From Sediminibacterium sp. FEMGT703S (lineage in GTDB: Bacteria; Bacteroidota; Bacteroidia; Chitinophagales; Chitinophagaceae): a DNA stretch of 64,000 bases. Positions 33,326 through 43,900 of this stretch are shown one piece after another. The stretch lies in NCBI GenBank assembly GCA_002786355.1, contig PGCO01000004.1, positions 29,297 through 93,296 on the forward strand, written 5' to 3'. Position numbers and translations under genes: made by a program. Under the pieces are notes generated by a model, which was not told where the DNA came from, made no database searches, and worked only from the letters and a program-made list of their open reading frames with translations. How positions within the stretch are numbered: the stretch's first letter is position 1; each line of letters starts with the position of its first letter.

Positions 33326-34630
33326 ATGGAGCCGATGGTATTTATTATTGGAGGGGGAGTGGTATTGTTAGCCATTTTAGCCACCTTATTTTATGCAAAA
33401 GCCAAAACTGGCTCGCAGCTGACTGTATTAGAAGAACAGTTAAGGCAAAAAGAAATGCAGTTAAAAGAGCAACTGAGTTTTCGTGCCCTATTGCAAACAG
33501 AGAAAGAACAGTTGTTGGCCAGGGTTTCTAAAACGGAAGCCCAATTAGAGAATAGCCAACAAGCATTAATACAAGCCAAAGAAGCCAGTGATAAATTAAG
33601 CACTCAATTAAAATTAGAGTTTGCAGAAATAGCGCATAAAGTGATGCTCAACAATAGCGAGCAAATGCGTGCCAAGAGTGAGGAAAAAATTGGAGAGCTC
33701 CTTAATCCCCTTAAAACAGAACTGGGCGAATTCAAGAAAAAAGTGGACGACGTATATGTAGCGGAAGCAAAAGATAGACATGTATTAAAAGCCGAGATTG
33801 ACCGACTTATTACCATGAGCCAACAAGTAAGCCAGGAAGCCAATAATTTAACATCGGCATTAAAAGGGAATAATAAAACGCAGGGCAATTGGGGAGAAAT
33901 GCTGTTAGAAAGCATTCTAGAACACAGCGGACTCGTGAAGGGAAGAGAATTTGTAACCCAAGAATTTATTAAAGACCCCGGAGGCAATATCATTAAAGAC
34001 GAGGAAGGACGAGGCTTACAGCCCGATGTAATGGTGTATTATCCCGATCAGCGCACGATTATTATAGACTCTAAAGTTTCGTTGGTGCATTGGGAACAAT
34101 ATGTAAACAGTGAAGACGAAATTGAAAGAACCAAGGCATTGAATATGCACTTGGCATCTATTAAAAGTCATATTGATGGACTGAGTAGAAAGAACTATCC
34201 CAAATATGCGAAGGCATTGGATTATGTATTGCTCTTTGTTCCTATAGAGCCTGCTTTTTTAGAAGCGGTTAAAAAAGACACTAATCTTTGGAAGTATGCT
34301 TATGATAAACATATCATGTTGGTAAGCCCTACCAATTTATTGGCGGTGTTAAAAATTATTGCAGACCTCTGGAAAGTAGAACAACAAAATCAAAACGCCA
34401 TTGAGATAGCAGAGAAAGCGGGGATGATGTATGATAAGTTTGTGGGCTTCATCAGCAATTTAGAAGATGTGGGAAAGAAGATTGGAGCAGCTCAAGAATC
34501 TTACAATGTAGCGTTTAATCAGTTGAGTACCGGTAGAGGAAATTTGGTTGGGCGTGCGGAGGAATTAAAGAAGATGGGCGCAAAAGCGCAGAAGCAGATT
34601 GCAGATAAAATTTTATATGATTTGAAATAG
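33326..34630 (+). CDS. rmuC: DNA recombination protein RmuC
   Basis: 434 aa from the ATG at 33326. An N-terminal membrane helix (MVFIIGGGVVLLAILATLFY) is followed by a long coiled coil to about 150. The RmuC nuclease-like domain comes next: GNWGEMLLESILEHSGL, then LQPDVMVYYPDQRTIIIDSK with the D...DSK pattern of PD-(D/E)xK folds, DYVLLFVPIEPAFLEA and the C-terminal GRGNLVGRAEELKKMGAKAQK. RmuC limits inverted-repeat recombination and is thought to act on DNA structures at the membrane. A cluster of palindromes directly follows the gene. Confidence 0.92.
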   Translation: MEPMVFIIGGGVVLLAILATLFYAKAKTGSQLTVLEEQLRQKEMQLKEQLSFRALLQTEKEQLLARVSKTEAQLENSQQALIQAKEASDKLSTQLKLEFAEIAHKVMLNNSEQMRAKSEEKIGELLNPLKTELGEFKKKVDDVYVAEAKDRHVLKAEIDRLITMSQQVSQEANNLTSALKGNNKTQGNWGEMLLESILEHSGLVKGREFVTQEFIKDPGGNIIKDEEGRGLQPDVMVYYPDQRTIIIDSKVSLVHWEQYVNSEDEIERTKALNMHLASIKSHIDGLSRKNYPKYAKALDYVLLFVPIEPAFLEAVKKDTNLWKYAYDKHIMLVSPTNLLAVLKIIADLWKVEQQNQNAIEIAEKAGMMYDKFVGFISNLEDVGKKIGAAQESYNVAFNQLSTGRGNLVGRAEELKKMGAKAQKQIADKILYDLK

Positions 34631-34632
34631 AA

Positions 34633-34662
34633 TTTAATTATAGCGAATTCGCCGTAATTAAA
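34633..34662 (+). terminator. Hairpin after rmuC (possible terminator)
   Basis: TTTAATTA (34633-34640) pairs with TAATTAAA (34655-34662) around the inner palindrome GCGAATTCGC (34643-34652), with a two-base mismatch on each side. It begins 3 bases after the rmuC stop. There is no U tract after it, so termination is possible but not certain. A 12-base AT palindrome (34669-34680) follows. Confidence 0.4.
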
Positions 34663-34684
34663 AAGAGGGATTAATTAATCATTG

Positions 34685-34712
34685 ACCATTTCGTTGACGT
34701 CAACAAAATGGT
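34685..34712 (+). repeat. 28-base imperfect palindrome, copy 1
   Basis: ACCATTTCGTTGAC (34685-34698) faces GTCAACAAAATGGT (34699-34712), with one mismatch. It is the sister of 34733-34760. The outer C..G pair here is T..A in copy 2, so pairing is kept. Confidence 0.6.
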
Positions 34713-34731
34713 AAGAAAATGGAGGTTAAAG

Positions 34732-34761
34732 TATCATTTCGTTGAGTCCAACAAAATGATA
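34732..34761 (+). repeat. 28-30-base imperfect palindrome, copy 2
   Basis: TATCATTTCGTTG (34732-34744) faces CAACAAAATGATA (34749-34761) around AGTC, with the same single mismatched position as copy 1. The two copies differ mainly at a compensating base pair and in the central bases. They may be protein-binding sites or RNA hairpins before the nuclease gene. Confidence 0.6.
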
Positions 34762-34892
34762 GATAGAGAATAAAAATTTTGCGCAAAGTGCTGAAAAACG
34801 GTCCTTTTCGCAAAAAAATACTTTTAAAAACTATAATGATCATTTTGCCGATATCGGGAATATGATTAAAAACAATAAATAATAAATAATAA

Positions 34893-36257
34893 ATGCCCCT
34901 TCCACCCAAACATATTTTATCTAAGTCAACCTTTATGTATGGCTGCCAGTGCCCCAAGCGCTTGTGGTTGCATAAATACAAGCCAGCGTTAAGAGATGAA
35001 ATGGATGAAGCACAGCAAGCGGTATTTCAACAAGGAACGGATGTAGGAAAGTTAGCAGAGCAATTGTTTCCAGGGGGAGTAGACGCGCGGCCAAAAGATA
35101 GCTTCTCTTATCAGCAATCAGTAGCCGATACGGCCAAGTATATCGCCAAGGGACATGAAGTGATTTATGAAGCGGCATTTCAATACGAAGGGATGTTGTG
35201 TGCAGTAGATATTTTGGTAAAGCAAAATGACCAATGGTATGCGTATGAAGTAAAGAGTACCACTTCTGTAAAAGCACAACATATACCTGATTCGGCATTT
35301 CAATATTATGTGATTACTCATGCAGGATTGGAGCTGGCTGATTTTAGTATTATCCATTTGAATAATCAATATATCCGCAAAGGAGATTTGAATATTCAAG
35401 AACTGTTTGCAGTATCTTCTTTGTTAGAAGATATATTATTAGAGCAGGATTTTATTCATGAGCAAGGTGAGAGCCTGAAAGCCATGCTGCAAAATAAAAA
35501 TGAAATGCCCCAAGTAGAAGTGGGCAATCATTGCGATAAGCCCTATCCATGCGACTTTCAAGGCTTTTGTTTTAAGGGGATTGAAGCTGAAGAACCCGAT
35601 TATGGTGAACCTTATATTAATCAAGAAGCCATACGAGCATTTGTAGCACAAATTGAGTATCCTATTTATCATATTGATTTTGAATCATGGAGTGCAGCCG
35701 TTCCAGAGTATGATGGACACTGGCCTTATCGACAAGTTTGTTTTCAATACTCGGTGCATATAGAAAGCGTTGCAGGTGCTGAGCCAGCACACTATGCTTA
35801 TTTAGCCAAAGGAACGCATAGCAGTAGTTTGGAATTTTTAGAAAGCTTGTTAATGGTGTTGGGTGAAGAAGGCTCTATATTGGTTTATAACAAAAGCTTT
35901 GAAGCAACCAGACTAAAAGAGTTGATGCGCGAACATCCACAATATACAGAAGCTGTTGAAAATGTATTAGACAGAATGCTCGATTTAATGCAACCCTTTA
36001 GAAAAGATTATCGCTTGCCTGAAATGGAAGACTCTTATTCTATTAAGTATGTATTGCCTGCATTAGTGCCGGAGTTGAGTTATAATGATTTAACCATTGG
36101 TAATGGAGGTGATGCGAGTACTGCTTTTTATCAATTGAAAAATACGATTGACCCAGATGATGTTGAGCGTACCCGAAAAGCCTTACTAGAATATTGTAAA
36201 ATGGATACCTGGGCGATGGTGAAGTTGTTGGGGGAACTTAGAAAGACATTTGAATAG
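34893..36257 (+). CDS. DUF2779 protein: Cas4-like PD-(D/E)xK nuclease fused to DnaQ-like exonuclease
   Basis: 454 aa. The N-terminal half resembles Cas4/AddB-type nucleases. A YGCQCPKRLWL start and a later HCDKPYPCDFQGFC supply cysteines for an Fe-S cluster, with MLCAVDILVK and YAYEVKSTTSV between them as the D...ExK active site. The C-terminal half from about 250 has YHIDFES (DxE exonuclease I motif), ILVYNKSFEATRL (motif II) and LEYCKMDTWAMVKLL (motif III), a DEDD-type 3'-5' exonuclease. This is the DUF2779 arrangement. It presumably degrades or trims nucleic acid. It ends 39 bases before the BREX operon and contains the BREX -33 promoter box. Confidence 0.78.
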   Translation: MPLPPKHILSKSTFMYGCQCPKRLWLHKYKPALRDEMDEAQQAVFQQGTDVGKLAEQLFPGGVDARPKDSFSYQQSVADTAKYIAKGHEVIYEAAFQYEGMLCAVDILVKQNDQWYAYEVKSTTSVKAQHIPDSAFQYYVITHAGLELADFSIIHLNNQYIRKGDLNIQELFAVSSLLEDILLEQDFIHEQGESLKAMLQNKNEMPQVEVGNHCDKPYPCDFQGFCFKGIEAEEPDYGEPYINQEAIRAFVAQIEYPIYHIDFESWSAAVPEYDGHWPYRQVCFQYSVHIESVAGAEPAHYAYLAKGTHSSSLEFLESLLMVLGEEGSILVYNKSFEATRLKELMREHPQYTEAVENVLDRMLDLMQPFRKDYRLPEMEDSYSIKYVLPALVPELSYNDLTIGNGGDASTAFYQLKNTIDPDDVERTRKALLEYCKMDTWAMVKLLGELRKTFE

Positions 36258-36281
36258 ATATTATTGATAAGGATACTTTTG
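36249..36281 (+). promoter_or_regulatory. BREX operon promoter (-33 TTTG, -7 TACTTTTG)
   Basis: TTTG at 36249-36252 and TACTTTTG at 36274-36281 are separated by 21 bases, a full match to the Bacteroidota two-box promoter. The brxA ATG follows 15 bases later, so the transcript would be nearly leaderless. The -33 box lies inside the end of the upstream nuclease gene. Confidence 0.6.
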
Positions 36282-36296
36282 ATAAGTTTGTGAGCA

Positions 36297-36893
36297 ATGG
36301 AAAAACAAAATAATACTTACGATGCAAATTTTACAGCTGGTGGGCTACTTCTAAATGAGTTTAAGTCGCTGGAGTTTCTATTGTTAGGGGCCGACTTTGA
36401 AAATAAACTACAAGAGGAAGTTATAACTAATAGTGTTATTGGAATTAAAACTATGACATCTAGAAAAAGAATTATTGCTGAAATAAAACGGAGATTTTTA
36501 ATTGCTCCACTTGGATTCTGGAATTATTTTTTTCAATGGAATCAAATAGAAATGAAATTCGGTCTCTTGTATTTATGTTTTAAGGCCTATCCTTTAGTAT
36601 TAGATATACATATTGAGGTAGCACTTAAGAAATTTAAAACAGGAAATTCAATGAATGCTTATGATGTGCAAATGCGGTTGGATGAATTGGCATCAAAAGA
36701 CGAGAATATTTCACAATGGTCAAAAGGTACATTAGAAAAAATCAATGTGCAGTATAGAAAAGCGATTAAAGATGCGGGTTTGTATGATGGGAATAGTTTA
36801 ATCCGACCTTTAAAAGTATCACCAACTTTTTGGCAATATTTTGAGGATATAAATGAAAGCTGGTTTCTTACTGCCTGTTTTATAAAAAATTAA
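36297..36893 (+). CDS. brxA: BREX protein BrxA (DUF1819)
   Basis: 198 aa, the size of the DUF1819 family. The pattern YDANFTAGGLLLNEF, NSVIGIKTMTSRKRIIAEIK and LYLCFKAYPLVLDIHIEVAL fits BrxA, a small all-helical protein related in fold to NusB. Its DNA-binding role in BREX is not fully understood. It is the first gene of a canonical type 1 BREX set and starts 15 bases after a strong promoter match. The next gene begins 4 bases after its stop. Confidence 0.88.
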   Translation: MEKQNNTYDANFTAGGLLLNEFKSLEFLLLGADFENKLQEEVITNSVIGIKTMTSRKRIIAEIKRRFLIAPLGFWNYFFQWNQIEMKFGLLYLCFKAYPLVLDIHIEVALKKFKTGNSMNAYDVQMRLDELASKDENISQWSKGTLEKINVQYRKAIKDAGLYDGNSLIRPLKVSPTFWQYFEDINESWFLTACFIKN

Positions 36894-36897
36894 GGAA

Positions 36898-37485
36898 ATG
36901 ACTATAACAGAATTATATAATCAATTGTGCGACAAAGATTTCCAAAATCATCAAACAGGAAATTTGTTTTTTCCAGCATATATGTATATGTACAATCCAG
37001 AATTGGAATATGAGGTAGAAAAGGAAATTTTAGATATCAAGAATCGATTACACCGACCTAATAATTACTTAGATGTAATGGTACTTGATATTTTTGAGGA
37101 GTTTACTAATTTTTTAAAAAGTGAAAAATTTGGGAACACAACCAAATACAATTTTTATCTAGAGCATGAATCTAATAAGAAAGATGCTGTGGACAAAGCA
37201 TTAAAGCAAGATGCTTATACCGAAAAATTCATGACTTATCTACGAGATAAAATTACCGAGCATCATAATGATACAGACTATGAAGTAGCCTATGTTTTTA
37301 TAAAGGGATTTGGCAATTCATATCCATATATAAGAGCTAGTAGATTTATGAGCAATTTTGAAAAACATATTAAAGGTTTCAAGCTTATCATGTTTTATCC
37401 TGGTGTTGCAAAAGGATATTACAGCTTATTTGGCCTTTTGCAAGACGAGAACCTATACAGAGCAATTAAATTAATAAACGAATAA
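36898..37485 (+). CDS. brxB: BREX protein BrxB (DUF1788)
   Basis: 195 aa, normal for DUF1788. The recognisable core is IYNPELEYEVEKEI-like (here MYNPELEYEVEKEILDIKNR), the NNYLDVMVLDIFEE helix, and the end AYVFIKGFGNSYPYIRASRF with HIKGFKLIMFYPG. BrxB is an essential BREX component of unknown biochemical role. Its order after brxA and 2 bases before brxC is canonical. Confidence 0.88.
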   Translation: MTITELYNQLCDKDFQNHQTGNLFFPAYMYMYNPELEYEVEKEILDIKNRLHRPNNYLDVMVLDIFEEFTNFLKSEKFGNTTKYNFYLEHESNKKDAVDKALKQDAYTEKFMTYLRDKITEHHNDTDYEVAYVFIKGFGNSYPYIRASRFMSNFEKHIKGFKLIMFYPGVAKGYYSLFGLLQDENLYRAIKLINE

Positions 37486-37487
37486 AG

Positions 37488-40400
37488 ATGAAATTAAACG
37501 AAATATTCGCAAGAGATATAAACAGAGATATTAATCCTGCTGTAGTTGTAAGTGCGAAAGATCCTAAAACAATTGAAGCAGAAATTAAAGAGTATGTATT
37601 TACTCCTGAAATTATAGAAAAGTTGTTTACTATTATCGATACTGTGATTAATAAGAAATCTGGCAAAAGCGGTATTTGGATTAATGGTTACTATGGTTCT
37701 GGTAAATCGCATTTTATAAAATTTGTTCATTACTTAATAAACAAAGAGACATCTGTTGATGCTTTTGAAGCATTAGAAAAAGGCGTTAATGAGAATTACG
37801 ATACTACTAAACCAAATACAAACGACAAAATCACAATTAGTAATTTGAGGATCTTGAAAAAGAAAATTACTGAAGCGCAATGTGATGATATCATGTTTAA
37901 TGTTGAAGACGTAGCAGGGGATGGAAAGCAGGAAAGATTGACTCGCGTTTTCCTAAATATGTTTAATAGATTTAGAGGTTATAATTCAAGTGATATTCCT
38001 TTGGCTTTATTACTTGAAAAAACACTTGATGAAAAAGGTAAGTTTTCTGAATTTAAGGAATTAGTTAAATTGGATTTAGAATTCAATTGGGATATTGAAT
38101 CTGCATCAACAATCGCATCAATATTGTTAGACAGAATATTAGAAATTGCTAAACAGGTATGCCCTGATTTAGATATAGTTTCATTACATTCAAAAATTGC
38201 AAACCCCGATGCTTATGAAATTAGTATTAGTGGAACTTTGATACCAGAACTTAAAGAATACCTCAAGAAAAAGGATAAAGATTATAGATTATTATTCTTG
38301 GTCGATGAAGTTTCTCAATATGTTGGCTCTAACAAAGAAATTCTTCTAAATTTTCAAAACATTATTGAAAGAATAAGTGTAGAATGTAACAATCAAATTT
38401 GGATAGCCTGTACTGCTCAACAATCTTTAGATGAAGTCTCATTTGGAGCAGATGGTGTTCAGGATGTTCAGGATGAATTTGGAAAGATTTTAGGTCGCTT
38501 CGACACGCGCATTTCCCTTCAAAGTAATGACGCTTCCTATATCACCCAGCGCAGGGTTTTAGATAAGAATAGTAAAGGTATTGCTGAGTTAACTAAAGTT
38601 TATGCTGCGAATAAAGATTATATCGAAAATCAATTTAAAATAAGTCATGAATTATATAAAGGATATAAAAACGAGGAAGAGTTTCTTTTTGGATATCCAT
38701 TTGTCCCTTATCAGTTTAAATTGATTGCCCACGTTTTTGAAGCGTTTCAACAACTTAAATTTGTTATCAAAGAAGTTAAAGACAACGAACGTTCGGTACT
38801 TGGAATTACACATTTTACTGCCAAGCAACACGCTGTTGATGAAGTTGGTGGATTTATACCTTTTGATGGCTTTTATAATCAACAATTTCATACAAACCTC
38901 ACAAACAGAGGTGCAAAAGCAATTGAAAACGGATTAGAATTACCTTATGTTAAAAACAATCCTTTTGCAGCCCGAGTTGTAAAGGTATTGTTTATGATTT
39001 CTAATCTTCTTGAAAACCGAAGACAAACCTTTCCGTCTACTGTTGATAATTTAACGGTACTATTAATGGACAAACTGGATCAAAATAAGATGCAGTTGCA
39101 AAAGGAAGTTACAGATGTTTTAAATAAATTAATTGAAGGTAGTATCATCCGCGAAGAAAAAGGAAGCTACTTCTTCTTTAATGAGGATGAGATGGATGTG
39201 CAGAATATTATTAAAAATCAAACAATAGGATTGGATGATCGATTGACAGCTTTTGATGAATTTTTAAGACCACTAATTAAAATACAACCTAAAGTTGCTT
39301 TTGGCCAGAATGATTTCAAAATGAGTTATAATATTGAATCAAAAGAATTTTTTAGGGGTGGCGATATCAATTTAGTAGTTCTATTAACTGATAGAACACC
39401 GATTACTCAAAAAATGCTTGATGTAAACACCAAAGATTTAGTTATTTGTATAAATGAATGGTATAACAATGATTCAGCTCTGAGACAAGATTTTGAATGG
39501 TATTGCAAAACAAACAAATACCTAATCAATGGATCAGGTGGCGCAACTGGTGAACGGGCTAAAACCAATGAGAATTTTAAAATACGAAACAAACAGCTAA
39601 GTGAGTCTATTTCTCGAGTTATTGAAACTAAATTCATTGAAAGCCGATTTATTAGTCAGAATACAATTTTAGAAGCTGATCTAATTAATGGTACTAGCCC
39701 ATCTGATAGAGTAAGAAATCTTATTGAATACCATCTTAGTAATATTTATAAATATCATAATTTATCTAGTAGTTACGCACGTAATCAAATCGAATTGAAA
39801 GCCGCAGCTGCTAGTACACAAATTGAAATACCAACTCTTACACCTGCTGAGCAATCAGTAAACGATTTTATCACAAGTAATAACAATCAAATAACTATTA
39901 CTGATTTAATCAAGCAATATGGTGATGCCCCATTTGGCTGGCGCTTTGAAGCAGTTTTAGAAGTTGCTTTAAAATTAGTCAAAAAGAAAAAAAGAGAATT
40001 CAAATACAAAGGTGCTCCTCGATACCCCATTATTGATTTTATAAACAAGGCGGTTTCTACAGCCGAGAGAATGTCATGTGAAATTATTACAGGAGAAGAT
40101 ATTGATCAGGCCTTATTAGATGAAGTTGTTTCTACTTACAAGTTTATTTTTAATGAGACCATACCCCCTTCTTCTGATGGAAATGAAATGTTTGAATCTC
40201 TTCTGAAAATGCTTTCAGCAAAAATGAAACATATTACACCATTTGAAGCTGACTACTATGGTAAACATCCTTTTGGTGGAAGTTTTCAAAAGTCAATTCA
40301 ACAATTAACTACTTGGACTACCATTAGAGATCCAAAAAAATTATTTCAAGATTTCATTGGCTCAAAAGATTTTGCTAAAGAACTATTTGATACAGAAAAA

Positions 40401-40997
40401 GGTATTGAAGACTTTATTAAGAACAACTTCAAGGATTATACAATTTTGAGTTCTTTTTGCGAAAACAACAAGGAGAACTTCAAAGAATTTTCCGCTGATA
40501 ATCAAGCCAAATCAAAAATAATAAATGACTTTCTTTTACTTGAAGACCCAAGAAAAGATTTTAGACATGCTAAGAAAGCCTATGAAGAGTTAAACCAAGC
40601 ACTAAAAGACTTAACTGCTGAATTGAAAAAGGAGGTGAAGTCAATTTACATTTCAATTTTCGATGAACTTGAACAAGAAGCAATTAAATTGAACGTTAGT
40701 GCTGCTGTTTTTGAAAGTCGTGATACTGTTTTGAATGCCATAGATTCATTAAGTTCAATTGCGCAATTAAAAAACAAAAAATTAAGCGCTTCAAATTTCA
40801 AAAGTGATCAATTAGAAAAAATAATTGCAGCGATTCCAGTACCACCTGGAGGTAGCGGCTCAACTTCAGCTCCTTATCATATTTCTAAAGGCGTTTCTAC
40901 GATTTCTAATGAAGCCGAAATGGAAGATTTTCTACAAAAGGTTAAATCTGAAATGCTAAAACTCTTAAAGGATAACAAGACCATAATACTTAAATAA
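37488..40997 (+). CDS. brxC: BREX ATPase BrxC (PglY/DUF499-like)
   Basis: 1169 aa, close to the usual 1200. Walker A is GYYGSGKS at 67-74 in the typical BrxC context GIWINGYYGSGKSHFIKF. The Walker B strand LLFLVDEVSQYVG lies near 262-275. The remainder is a long helical, partly coiled region (AYEELNQALKDLTAELKKEV) with winged-helix-like parts. BrxC is the large P-loop ATPase of BREX and is thought to organise the complex that distinguishes unmethylated phage DNA. It is directly joined to pglX (stop and next ATG are adjacent). Confidence 0.92.
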   Translation: MKLNEIFARDINRDINPAVVVSAKDPKTIEAEIKEYVFTPEIIEKLFTIIDTVINKKSGKSGIWINGYYGSGKSHFIKFVHYLINKETSVDAFEALEKGVNENYDTTKPNTNDKITISNLRILKKKITEAQCDDIMFNVEDVAGDGKQERLTRVFLNMFNRFRGYNSSDIPLALLLEKTLDEKGKFSEFKELVKLDLEFNWDIESASTIASILLDRILEIAKQVCPDLDIVSLHSKIANPDAYEISISGTLIPELKEYLKKKDKDYRLLFLVDEVSQYVGSNKEILLNFQNIIERISVECNNQIWIACTAQQSLDEVSFGADGVQDVQDEFGKILGRFDTRISLQSNDASYITQRRVLDKNSKGIAELTKVYAANKDYIENQFKISHELYKGYKNEEEFLFGYPFVPYQFKLIAHVFEAFQQLKFVIKEVKDNERSVLGITHFTAKQHAVDEVGGFIPFDGFYNQQFHTNLTNRGAKAIENGLELPYVKNNPFAARVVKVLFMISNLLENRRQTFPSTVDNLTVLLMDKLDQNKMQLQKEVTDVLNKLIEGSIIREEKGSYFFFNEDEMDVQNIIKNQTIGLDDRLTAFDEFLRPLIKIQPKVAFGQNDFKMSYNIESKEFFRGGDINLVVLLTDRTPITQKMLDVNTKDLVICINEWYNNDSALRQDFEWYCKTNKYLINGSGGATGERAKTNENFKIRNKQLSESISRVIETKFIESRFISQNTILEADLINGTSPSDRVRNLIEYHLSNIYKYHNLSSSYARNQIELKAAAASTQIEIPTLTPAEQSVNDFITSNNNQITITDLIKQYGDAPFGWRFEAVLEVALKLVKKKKREFKYKGAPRYPIIDFINKAVSTAERMSCEIITGEDIDQALLDEVVSTYKFIFNETIPPSSDGNEMFESLLKMLSAKMKHITPFEADYYGKHPFGGSFQKSIQQLTTWTTIRDPKKLFQDFIGSKDFAKELFDTEKGIEDFIKNNFKDYTILSSFCENNKENFKEFSADNQAKSKIINDFLLLEDPRKDFRHAKKAYEELNQALKDLTAELKKEVKSIYISIFDELEQEAIKLNVSAAVFESRDTVLNAIDSLSSIAQLKNKKLSASNFKSDQLEKIIAAIPVPPGGSGSTSAPYHISKGVSTISNEAEMEDFLQKVKSEMLKLLKDNKTIILK

Positions 40998-43900
40998 ATG
41001 AATACAAAAACATTTGCCCAGCAATCACGTGTTCTATTAATGGAGGGGGTTGCAAATAAATTAATGTATTGGGGCTTTAGTGCAGATGATTCTAATAGCG
41101 AACAACCTAAACCTGTAGCTGGCGGTTATATTTTCAGAGGTAAAGTGTTTGATGACGAAACAGTACCGAAATTATGGAATTCTTTAGATCAAGCAATTAA
41201 GACAAAAGGAATTGATGTTGTAAAAGAGGAAGCTGCATACACTTGGTTTAACAGGATGATGGCGCTTCAAATTATGGCAAAAAATGACTATTTAGACCCT
41301 CAATTAGCTTATGTCCCAGGAATGGCAAACACTCCACAGATTCTACAAAAAGCAAGACAAGGTCAATACTCATTCTTAAATAGCAACGAGCAGGAGCGGT
41401 TAAAAAGGATTATAACTGATTTTAGCAAAGAACAGGAAGCTTTTGCGATTTTATTAGTGGGTTATTGCCATAACAACGTGATGTTGAATAATGTTTTCGG
41501 GAAGCTGGATGATTACACAGAATTACTTTTACCAGACAACATGCTTCAAAACAGTGGTTTCTTACACTTACTAAATACCACCGATGCCATTACGGATGAA
41601 CAATACAAAGAGGTGGAATTAATTGGCTGGTTATATCAGTTTTATATTTCTGAGCGAAAAGACGAAGTATTTGCTTCTTTTAAGAAAAAGGAAAAAGCCG
41701 AAGCAAAGGATATACCTGCGGCTACCCAAATATTTACTCCCAATTGGATTGTAAAATACATGGTGCAAAACACCGTAGGCAAAATCTGGTTAGACAAAAA
41801 TCCAAATAGTAAAATAAAATCAAGTCTGAAATACTTGGTTGAAAATGAATCTGATTCCACATCTGAACCAATAATATCAGAGGTGAGTCAATTGACATTG
41901 ATAGACCCAGCTGTTGGCTCAGGGCACATCTTGGTTGAAGGATTTGATCTGCTCTATCAAATGTATATGGAAGAATACTACACGCCTGAAGAGGCTGTTG
42001 AATCCATTCTTAAAAACAATTTGTTTGGTTTAGACCTTGATGACCGTGCTGCGCAACTTGCAACTTTTGCCATACTATTAAAAGCAGCCAAACAATACCG
42101 TGATGTATTTGCTAAAGGTTGGCTACCTAATGTTTATGCCATGCCTGAGTTTGCTGCATTTAGTGACCAAGAAATAAAAGACTTTTTAGGTTCTAACGGA
42201 ACTACCTATGAAAAAGAACTGGAGTTAGCTTTAAGCTTAATGGAACAATCTAAAAATTTAGGTTCTGTAATGAAACTGAGTTTAAGCGATGCTGCTCGAA
42301 CTTTTATTGAGAAACAATTTACCTATCTCAAAAACACAGACTTTAGAGATATTAACTCGGAAATTGTTTACCAAAAGATTAAAACGTTTATCCCTGTATT
42401 ACTTATTCTATCTAAAAAATACACCTCAGTTGTTGCGAACCCACCTTATATGGGGCAAATAAACATGAATGTTGAATTGAAGGATTATGTGAATTTGCAC
42501 TATCCAGAAACTAAGTCAGATCTAATGACGGTGTTTATGGAAGTAATTCCAAATATGACGATGGATAAGTCACGGTTTGCATTGATAAATTTGCCATCAT
42601 GGTTATTCCTATCGTCATTTGAGAAGTTAAGAAAAAGCTACGTAGACAATTATCATTTTGATAGTTTGCTACATATGGGACGAGGTATATTTGGAATTGA
42701 CTTTGGATCAGTAGCTTTTTCTATGAAAAAAGATCAAAAGGAAAATGCCTTTGGTTCTTATTTTAGATTACACGAACGTAACTTTCAACATATTCTTTTT
42801 CAAGATATTGAAAAATTATTTTTATACTCAAATGGGAATGTTGAATATAAATATGATTTCAGGCAGTATAGAGGAGAAGAAGGAATTACTCAAATTCCAA
42901 AAGAAGGCACTTTCAACGGTCAAACTGTTTATTATCCCAAGGTACTCCAATCAAATTTTGAAATAATTCCAGGAAGTCCTATCGCATATTGGATTAGTAA
43001 TAAACGCCTAAGTACATTTAAAGATTTCCCTGCTGTATTAGATATTGCAGAGCCTAAGGTTGGAATGCTAACTACAAATAATGATTTGTTTATGAGAAGT
43101 TTTTGGGAGGTTAGTCAATATAAAATTGGCTTCAATCTTAAAGATAAAACAGAAGCAATTAATAAAGGTTCAAAATGGATTCCTTACAGTAAAGGTGGAA
43201 GTTACAGAAAATGGTACGGTAATAATGAGTTTGTTGTGAATTTTGAAAATGACGGACAAACTATCTGTAATTATATTGATTCGCAGCCTAACGTTAAGGT
43301 AAAATCATCTGGAAGGGTTACTAATAGAATCTATTTTTACAGACCAGCTCTTACATGGTCTTTAACATCATCTGGCAGTTTTGGAATTAGATACAGACCT
43401 CAAGGTTTTATATTTGATATTGCTGGTATGTCAATTTTCAATGAAAGTAAAGAGATTGAGCTTAAACTTGCAGCATTTCTTAATTCTAGTGTAGCATTTG
43501 GTTATTTAAGCCTTTTAAATCCAACATTATCATTCCAAAAAGGGGATTTAGAAAAGATTCCTGCTAATCTACCCGAGTTAAAACTTGAATTAGTAGAACA
43601 TAATATTCTTCTTTCGAAGAATGATTGGGACTCTCGTGAAATTTCATGGGATTTTAAACAAAATCCACTTTTAAGTCAAAGCTCTTCAATAACAGAATCG
43701 TATTTGAAGTGGTATAAAAATGTAAAGGAGAATTTCTTTCAATTATTACAAAATGAAGAAGAATTAAACAAAATATTTATTGAAACTTATGAATTTCATG
43801 ATGAAGTAAGTCCAGAAGTACTATTAAAAGATATTACTATACTTCAAGATGAATTAAAGAAAAATGATCTTGAAGTATTAGAAGAAAAATTCCGAGCCCA

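Noticed and set aside
34700..34981. 93-codon minus-strand frame across the palindromic spacer
   Set aside because: It runs into the DUF2779 gene on the other strand and its residues are those of the hairpins; no protein-like pattern.
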